64,000 nucleotides of DNA, from assembly GCA_029945375.1 (NCBI GenBank), contig CM057067.1:1984001-2048000 (forward strand). The letters are read 5' to 3'. Positions 53,570 through 61,434 of this stretch are shown piece by piece. Each line of letters starts with the position of its first letter. The first letter of the stretch is position 1. Under the pieces are notes generated by a model, which searched no databases, was not told where the DNA came from, and was given only the letters and a program-made list of their open reading frames with translations. The position numbers and the translations under genes are program-made. This DNA is from Agaricus subrufescens. Lineage: Eukaryota; Basidiomycota; Agaricomycetes; Agaricales; Agaricaceae.

Positions 53570-53576
53570 GGGGGTG
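53570..53576 (+). promoter_or_regulatory. copia-2 polypurine tract
   Basis: A short purine run (gatcaagggggtg context) lies immediately before the 3' LTR start at 53577, the position expected for plus-strand priming. Confidence 0.65.
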
Positions 53577-53790
53577 TGTTAGAGTGCCCCAGCAGTCTTG
53601 TGTTGTAGTGCCCCAACAGTCTTGTATATGGACTTAGAGATGGTACGACTTTCTGATCATGTGATATATTAGTAAGCACATGTTGAACTTGCCTGTGAAC
53701 GCTCTAGAAGCCTTTAGCTTCTTAGACTTGTTCACAGGTGAGTATAGAGTTCTGTATCTTGATAGACAGCTTCTTAGACTTGTTCACAGG
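53577..53790 (+). repeat. copia-2 3' LTR, interrupted by LINE-A2
   Basis: It starts tgttagagtgccccagc and matches the 5' LTR for about 214 bp, with minor changes in the first 40 bp, up to gttcacagg. The LINE-A2 5' module then begins. The remaining 80-odd bp should lie beyond the right end of LINE-A2, outside the window. Confidence 0.88.
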
Positions 53791-53915
53791 CACGCTTCTT
53801 GATCTGTAACCACTACCTTCCTGTTTAGGATATTGGTGTTGGCCAGCATTGTAGTAGCGTTAACACGTTTTATTGGGATACCGACTGGTCTTAGGATCTC
53901 GACCCCACTGCTAGT

Positions 53916-56906
53916 ATGTCTGGGCTACGCAACCAGCCGTACAACCAACCATCGCGACCACCATCGCCATCGGGAAGTGTTCGTTCATTCTCTTCCCAAG
54001 CATCCAAGAAGTCCTCGTTTTACCAGAGGACCAAGGATCTAGTGACGAGAGCTGCTCCTAAGAAGAAGAGGAGTATGGCTAGAGAGCTGAAGGGGATGTT
54101 GGCACCTAGTGCCTTCAGAACCTTGGACATGGAGGAAGTTGTACCGACTTCCCAAGAGTCTCAAGACGGGCCCGCTCCCAAGGATCCGTCATCAGATAAG
54201 GAGATCGGACCCCAGGAGGAGGAAGAGGAGAGTGAGAGTGAGGAGGAGAGCGATATTGAGGACGATCCGAGGATTATGGAGAGACTGGAAAAGGAGAGAA
54301 TCGAGAGGTTGCACCGGGAAGAGGAGGAAGAAGCCCGGGCCACCAACCAGACCTCTAGTGACTGGGGTATCCCCATGCCCACTGGAGACGAACTTAGGCA
54401 CCCCGCCCTCGCTGCCCGCCACAGCGAGACACCATTATCGTACAAGACCGTCACCCCAGGCGACGTCTTTTCCACCCCCGACTCTGCGCTCTTAGACCAC
54501 GAGGCTCTAAGAGCCACGTCAGCCCCGAGTCACCAATCGGAGAGTTTCGGCTTTCCGACACCCGACCCGGCCCTTCTTAGTCATCCGGCTTTGAAGGTAA
54601 CCGGCGATACCCCAGCCAACCAGCCAGACTCCCCTGCCACTTCAGCACCGCCGTCTGGCATCAGCGCGCCGGGCCTTAAAACCTGGCAAATCACGCCACC
54701 CTCTCGAGGCCCGATCCCGGACCTCGACAAAACGCCAACATCGCCCAGAATAGTCAAGACGACTGAGGCGCAACTCAATGCCCTTAGGGCACAGGAGATA
54801 GAGCGGGAATCTTCGCTCGACAGAGTCATAGGGGGCAACACCATCACTGCCACCCAATATTACCTTAACATTGAAGCAGCTAAGAAACGCGTCGATGAGA
54901 TTCCGGAGATGGAGGAAAGACACTCCTCTCCAGCCTTTATAGGAGACGACGGGAGGAAGATACACTTCTACCCGGACGAATTGGCCGACCTTGAGAGGAA
55001 GTTGTTTGACGTCTTCGGACCCCTCATCAAAATGGCACCCGGCAACTGCTCCAACCCTGGTGTTGTGGCCGACCTCATCTGCAATGCCTTCGGGGCGGTC
55101 CTCGGCACGGACTGGGCCCACGTCAAGGTGCAAAACAAAGGCTCGCTCAATCACAGGTTGAGCAAATACATCCACGAAATGGACGACGAGAACAAAAAGG
55201 CTCTCCTCCCCATGACCACTACCCCCATTCAATCGCCCCCCGCTCAGCAAGCACGGGCCCCGGCTCCAACTCCTGCCGCCCCAATGGAAGTCGATTCCGC
55301 GCCGGCACCATCCCCAGCTCGCATTCCCGCCGCTGCCAAAGGTAAGGGCAAGGCACCCCCTCCCCCTCCCACCCCAGTTCAGCCCCCCTCGGCTCCCAAG
55401 CCCATTACTATTGCGGCCTTACCCAAGGCCAACAAGTTCACTCAGATCGCCACCGCCAACAAGACGGCACCCAAGAAAGGTAAGACCCAGCCCTCTGCTG
55501 GACCATCTAAACCCCGCGAGCTCTACATCCAATTGGAAGAGCCGCTCCAAGGCCAGGCCATTCCCCCTCCCATCCCTCTCCACTCCAAGCCTGCCGCCAT
55601 CGCTGCCTGCAAGCAGAACACTGCCCAGCGAATCGCGAACCAATCACGTGCCCCCCCTCCCCCCGCACCCAAGCCAACCTCGTACGCCTCGGCCCTCAAA
55701 AAGCCGACCGTCACTGCCCCCAATGTTGCCCCCAACATGCCATCCCAGGCCATCCAATGGGCGGTGGAACTCAAGAAGTCCTTCCCTGAAATGAGCGTTC
55801 AGGAAGCGATGGCCATATGCGCCCCATTGGTGTACACACCGACGAACTCTACGGCTTCGGCCAAATCATCTGGGTCGGTGTCTAAAGGACGCAAGCCGAC
55901 TCTGGCCCAACAGGCCGCACAAGGCATCTCGGGTGGACTCAACAGGAAGTCCGCCCAATTCGGCTTCACCCATATCGTTCAGCCAGAGCGATTCACAGAT
56001 ATGGGAATCATCGTTGATAAGATGAATAGGTATCTTATCTCTATATCTTCTCAACTCCGTGTTCAAAGCGGCCGTTTATTCAAGACGGTCGTTCACTTTT
56101 ACCTTAACCTTGTTCCGTCCAAACAGGGTTTCACCAATGTCAAGGAAGCCCTATACAAGGCCCTTGGCCAAGATCTTACCCCGGAGGCGCCAGATCCACA
56201 GGCCCCCCAATCCGTTGCCCATCTCGTCATGACGGGCTTCAACTACTGGACTAATGTGCACAATAGGAGACCGGAGGACGTACTAACCGGTGCACAGGTC
56301 CTCGAAGGCATGAAGTCGGTGGTCCAATTCAATGACCTCGAAGCCAAAGCCCCGCCCGCAGTCGTCAAGTGCAAAGGCTCTAACGACAAAGCGGTAGTAT
56401 TCTTAGATGTCTGGGACTCCAAATCGGGCATCATGACTAAGCACCTCGTTAACAAGGTATATCACATACGAGGCCGGCTCATTAAATTAGCGTACGCTCG
56501 CCAGCGTGAGTTCGTCCCACAGTGTCAAAACTGTTGGCGATGGAACCACGGTACGTCCCGATGCCGCATTAACCACAAGAAATGCGCAAGGTGTTACCAA
56601 CCCCATGACACCGAGAACCACGACGTCTTCGCTCCATGTTGCGGAGAACTTAGGAAGAAACCGGAGTGGACAGGTACGTGTACTCATGCTCCGAAATGTA
56701 TCAATTGCGGCGGTGCCCACCCCGCTAATCACTCCAACTGTGTCTATAAACAGCACCAAAACAACGAATCCTGGCACGCCCAACGCCGGATTGCTGACAA
56801 TGATAAAGAAAAGACTAAGCGCAATAGGCGCAAAGCTAACATTACACAGGCTTTGGAGGTTCCACCTTCTCAGATCATCGAAGTCCCCTCCTCGTCCGCT
56901 GAATGA
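53916..56906 (+). CDS. LINE-A2 ORF1 protein (gag-like, CCHC), 996 aa
   Basis: The ORF is open and starts MSGLRNQPYNQPSRPP, which is an internal Met in LINE-A ORF1 and supports that start for the family. The same layout is present: acidic EEESESEEESDIEDD stretch, Pro/Ala-rich linkers, folded region with HIVQPERFTDMGIIVDKMNR, and knuckles CQNCWRWNHGTSRC, CARCYQPHDTENH and CINCGGAHPANHSNC. The stop overlaps the ORF2 start by ATGA (56903-56906). Confidence 0.9.
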   Translation: MSGLRNQPYNQPSRPPSPSGSVRSFSSQASKKSSFYQRTKDLVTRAAPKKKRSMARELKGMLAPSAFRTLDMEEVVPTSQESQDGPAPKDPSSDKEIGPQEEEEESESEEESDIEDDPRIMERLEKERIERLHREEEEEARATNQTSSDWGIPMPTGDELRHPALAARHSETPLSYKTVTPGDVFSTPDSALLDHEALRATSAPSHQSESFGFPTPDPALLSHPALKVTGDTPANQPDSPATSAPPSGISAPGLKTWQITPPSRGPIPDLDKTPTSPRIVKTTEAQLNALRAQEIERESSLDRVIGGNTITATQYYLNIEAAKKRVDEIPEMEERHSSPAFIGDDGRKIHFYPDELADLERKLFDVFGPLIKMAPGNCSNPGVVADLICNAFGAVLGTDWAHVKVQNKGSLNHRLSKYIHEMDDENKKALLPMTTTPIQSPPAQQARAPAPTPAAPMEVDSAPAPSPARIPAAAKGKGKAPPPPPTPVQPPSAPKPITIAALPKANKFTQIATANKTAPKKGKTQPSAGPSKPRELYIQLEEPLQGQAIPPPIPLHSKPAAIAACKQNTAQRIANQSRAPPPPAPKPTSYASALKKPTVTAPNVAPNMPSQAIQWAVELKKSFPEMSVQEAMAICAPLVYTPTNSTASAKSSGSVSKGRKPTLAQQAAQGISGGLNRKSAQFGFTHIVQPERFTDMGIIVDKMNRYLISISSQLRVQSGRLFKTVVHFYLNLVPSKQGFTNVKEALYKALGQDLTPEAPDPQAPQSVAHLVMTGFNYWTNVHNRRPEDVLTGAQVLEGMKSVVQFNDLEAKAPPAVVKCKGSNDKAVVFLDVWDSKSGIMTKHLVNKVYHIRGRLIKLAYARQREFVPQCQNCWRWNHGTSRCRINHKKCARCYQPHDTENHDVFAPCCGELRKKPEWTGTCTHAPKCINCGGAHPANHSNCVYKQHQNNESWHAQRRIADNDKEKTKRNRRKANITQALEVPPSQIIEVPSSSAE

Positions 56907-59215
56907 ATAGCGACGACCACTCTCACTCAAGCGGAAATCGAAAACCCGCACCACACTCGTTAAGTAATCTCTCTATTATTCTTTTAATGCACGTAAAAGT
57001 TGGGAAACCACTTCTACGGTATTGGACAAATGGGCCGGGTATGTGGACATTATTATGTTCCAGGAACCCGGGTGGAAAGGTGTGCGCAGGCAACCGTCCA
57101 CTAGAAACAAAATCGGGGACATGGCTTTCGGCCCCCCTATTCATCCATCCTGGACGCCTTTCACGGAAGCGTTCGATAACACTAACGAGTCGAGACTGGA
57201 ACGAAGGGTCTTAACTTACATAAACAAAAGACTTGACGTTTTCAGACCTCAACTACGTTCTGACGTCATCAAACATTGTGACGTATCTCTTGTCACACTC
57301 CACCTCAACCGACCTCGTAACGGCATCCCTAACGAGTTCAACATCCTCAATGTGTACAACGACGGCCAATCTCATGCCGCTGTGCACCAATTAACAGCAG
57401 TAAGTGAAAATTTCCCCAAAATTTCACTATGCGCCAGGGATTTCAATATCCAAGACCGGGAATGGGATGATGGAGCGGCGTCACAAGTACGGCCCTCCTC
57501 CCCATATATGCGCCTCAAAGATTTATGCACTAACCTTGAAATTCAATACGTGTTTCCCTCTAACGGAGGGGAGCCGACTCGAATCCCGGATGACCCCAGT
57601 TCAAGGGCATCTGTTATTGACTTGGTGTTCGCTTCGGCGGGCATCATAAACACACAGGGATTTCATTATGAAATCAAGACCAATGAAGCGGAACGGTGGG
57701 GCTCAGACCACCGACCCCTTCAAATCGAGGTACCCATCTTAGGAGAAGAGCCGGAACTTAGGGGAAAATTCAAGATAGAGGCCTTTTCGGAGGAGGAGAA
57801 AGACTATGTCAACATGATCGCCATGGAGCTAGGGAAGCTAGGGCGGAGAGAAGCACCGGGGTCTGTGGAGGAACTGGTAGCGGTGATGGAACAGACGGAA
57901 GCGACGCTGGAGAGTGCGTGGTTGAAGTTTGCGGAGGAAAGAAAGCCGAGTCGACACGGGAAGAAGTGGTGGAATTCGGAGTGTAAGGAGGCCTATCAGA
58001 GGATGATGAAAAACGGAGGGTCTCGGAATCACATCGAACGGGGTAATCTCAAAAGGACCATTCGAAAAGCCAAACGCGAGCACTTCGACAAGAAAATCGA
58101 AGAAATGGCGACGGACAACAAGCGACCATGGGACCTCATGCCTTGGGTACGCGAACGCAAACTACCGGCTGTTGAAGCCATCCTAGACAACCAAGGGCAA
58201 TCGTGTAACTCACCCGAGAAGCTATTCGACACCCTTCACTCCACCTATAATTCTGCCAATAACCGCTCTATCAATCTGGAGAAATTCACGGCGAATGTAG
58301 ACAAGTTACCGGAAAGAGAATGGCCCCAGTTCTCTATCCAGGAGTTCCACGATGGTCTCAAGGGATGCGCCAAGAACACGGCCCCAGGCCCGGATCACGT
58401 CTCATGGAGGATATGGAAACTGCTCGCATGCAGTGACGCTGTATGTGAGCTAGTGGTTAAGATCGCTAATGCCTGTATCGATTTAGGACATTGGCCCAAA
58501 CACTTCAAAGCCTCAACATCGGTCATCATTCCGAAGCCAGGCAAACCCTCCTACGACAAGGCCAAGTCATTTCGGCCTATCGTCTTACTCAACACAATGG
58601 GGAAACTCATAGAAAAAATGATCGCTCGACGACTCCAGTTTGAGGGAGTCGAGAGTGGAGCCATCCATCCATGCCAGACCGGAGGTATCATCCAACGGTC
58701 CGTCGAAGATGCAGCCACCGCCCTTACACATCATGTTCGTGCCAGGTGGTCCAACAAAAAGGTAACGTCTGTCATTGCGTTCGATGTTGCCCAATTTTTC
58801 CCCTCCCTTAATCATATCGCTCTTTCTAAAATCATTGAACATTTTGGTTTTGCGAACAAAGTCGTTTCTTTCTTTTCTAATTATTTAGTTGGTCGAAAGA
58901 CTCAATATTCCATTAACAATTTAACCTCTCCTTTCTTCGACTCTGATGTAGGTGTAGGACAAGGTAGTGCACTTTCTCCGATTCTTTCTGCATTGTATTT
59001 AGCTCCTGTTTTCCATCTCTTGGACTTATGGTTATCGGACGAGGATTCTCATATTCATTTTCCTTTAACTGCTTTTCTTTCTTTTGTTGACGACGGACTA
59101 CTTGTTGCAACCGGGGATTGTAGATCGGACGTTTTGGATTCTCTAAAAGAGGCATACGCCCAAATCACCTCCATACTCACCGACTTCGGTCTGATTATGG
59201 AACACTCAAAGACGG
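56903..59215 (+). pseudogene. LINE-A2 ORF2, frameshifted and truncated
   Basis: It starts MNSDDHSHSSGNRKP at 56903 as in LINE-A, but one T is missing in attattcttttaatg (about 56974-56988), so the frame breaks after about 30 residues. The correct frame is open from about 57000: IMFQEPGWKGV, DFNIQDREWDD with the preceding Gly changed to Arg, SDHRPLQI, RT motif A (AFDVAQFFPSLNH), motif B and FVDDG (near 59080-59100). KDZ-2 interrupts after MEHSKTG. The copy cannot make active ORF2. Confidence 0.9.
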
Positions 59216-59479
59216 GAGGGGTAGCTAGCACTTTATTCATAATTCATTGGGACTATCCAAAGATGCCATCTTCATAATTCCTGATAACCTTTCATTTCAT
59301 AACTCATGGGTAAGTAAGTGGTCTTCATAGAATTACTAGTCCTACATCTTCATTAACCACATGGATGTTTTCATTGTGAGCCAAAAAATGGTAAATGATC
59401 TTTCATAAATGTATTGGGTGTCATAATCCCCAAATGAATTTTCATTAATCCCAGCAATATCTTCAGACACATCTTCATT

Positions 59480-61430
59480 CTACCCCAACCTATAATATGC
59501 TATATATCTTCATTCCTTCATAAGTGCATTGGATTGCAGAATCTTCATAACATTCTTCATTGATACTTGACATATCTTCATTAAAGACACCTACTTCTTC
59601 ATTCTGTCCCAAACTCTAATTTACTATGTATCTTCATTTCTTCATAAGTGCATTAGATTGCAGAATCTTCATAACATTCTTCATTAATACTTTATATATC
59701 TTCATTGAAGACACACACTTCTTCATTCTATCCCAAACTCTAATTTGGCATATATCTTCATTCCTTCATAAGTACATTGAAAACACAGAACCTTCATAAC
59801 ATTCTTCATTCTGTCCCAAGCTCTAATTTGGCATGTGATCTTCATTCCTTCATAAGTGCATTGGGTTGCAGAATCTTCATAACATTCTTCATTGATACTT
59901 GACATATCTTCATTAAAGACACCTACTTCTTCATTCTGTCCCAAACTCTAATTTACTATGTATCTTCATTTCTTCATAAGTGCATTAGATTGCAGAATCT
60001 TCATAACATTCTTCATTAATACTTTATATATCTTCATTGAAGACACACACTTCTTCATTCTATCCCAAACTCTAATTTGGCATATATCTTCATTCCTTCA
60101 TAAGTACATTGAAAACACAGAACCTTCATAACATTCTTCATTCTGTCCCAAACTCTAATTTGGCATGTGATCTTCATTCCTTCATAAGTGCATTGGGTTG
60201 CAGAATCTTCATAACATTCTTCATTGATACTTGACATATCTTCATTAATAAAACACATTTCTTCATTCTGTCCCAAATTGCAATTTAAAATGTATCTTCA
60301 TTTCTTCATAAGTCCATTGGGTTGTAGGATCTTCATAACACTCTTCATTAATACTTGATAGATTATTATTAATAAAACACATTTCTTCATTCTGTCCCAA
60401 ACTCTAATTTAAAATGTATCTTCATTCCTTCATAAGTACATTGGGTTGCAGACACTTCATAACATTCTTCATTGATACTTGACATATCTTCATTAATAAA
60501 GCACATTTCTTCATTCTGTCCCAAACTCTAATTTACCATGTATCTTCATTCCTTCATAAGTGCATTGGGTTGTAGAATCTTCATAACAGTCTTCATTGAT
60601 ACTTGATATATTATCATTAATAAAACACATTTCTTCATTCTATCCCAAACTCTAATTTAACATGTATCTTCATTCCTTCATAAGTGCATTGGGTTGTAGA
60701 ATCTTCATAACAGTCTTCATTAATACTTGACATATCTTCATTAATAAAACACATTTCTTCATTCTGTCCCAAGCTATAATTTGGCATGTATCTTCATTTC
60801 TTCATAAGTATATTGGGTTGTAGATTCTTCATAACATTCTTCATTAATACTTGACATATCTTCATTAATAAAGCACATTTCTTCATTCTGTCCCAAACTC
60901 TAATTTACCATGTATCTTCATTCCTTCATTGGGTTGTAGAATCTTCATAACATTCTTCATTGATACTTGACATATCTTCATTAATAAAGCACATTTCTTC
61001 ATTCTGTCCCAAACTCTAATTTGGCATGTATCTTCATTTCTTCATAAGTATATTGGGTTGTAGATTCTTCATAACATTCTTCATTAATACTTGACATATC
61101 TTCATTAATAAAGCACATTTCTTCATTCTGTCCCAAACTCTAATTTACCATGTATCTTCATTCCTTCATTGGGTTGTAGAATCTTCATAACACTCTTCAT
61201 TGATACTTGACATATCTTCATTAATAAAACACATTTCTTCATTCTGTCCCAAACTCTAATTTAACATGTATCTTCATTCCTTCATAAGTGCATTTTGGCA
61301 TGTATCTTCATTCCTTCATAAGTGCATTGGGTTGCAGACTCTTCATAACATTCTTCATTGATACTTGACATATCTTCATTAAAGACACATACTTCTTCAT
61401 TCTGTCCCAAACTGTAATCTACCATAGATT
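59480..61430 (+). repeat. KDZ-2 terminal tandem array, about 124-bp unit, about 16 copies
   Basis: The unit runs from ttcattctgtcccaaactc through cattgggttgtagaatcttc to cattaataaaacacatttc. Starts are seen at 60511, 60634, 60759, 60883 and 60999, giving spacings of 116-125 bp. Higher-order copies occur (59610-59930 repeats at 59940-60260). Cttcatt and cttcata motifs are dense and in one orientation, as in KDZ-1 but with a different unit sequence. Confidence 0.88.
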
Positions 61431-61434
61431 CATT

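Larger units (their letters stand above)
49951..53790 (+). mobile_element. copia-2: gag-only, internally deleted copia element
   Basis: It has a 5' LTR (49951-50248), primer-binding site, gag split by LINE-B2, a junction from gag to the last residues of pol, a purine tract, and a 3' LTR broken by LINE-A2 at 53790. About 3 kb of pol is missing. It inserted into copia-X in the opposite orientation. It keeps all cis signals and gag, the form expected of a non-autonomous LTR element, though LINE-B2 has since disrupted gag. Confidence 0.87.
53791..59215 (+). mobile_element. LINE-A2: second LINE-A copy, cut by KDZ-2
   Basis: The 5' hairpin module is at 53793-53845 (cgcttcttgatctgtaacc, then cct..agg and ggtg). 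ORF1 is intact, ORF2 is frameshifted, and the element is interrupted in the RT domain at 59215 by the terminus of KDZ-2. The 5' leader has diverged from that of LINE-A while the hairpin is kept. Confidence 0.9.
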
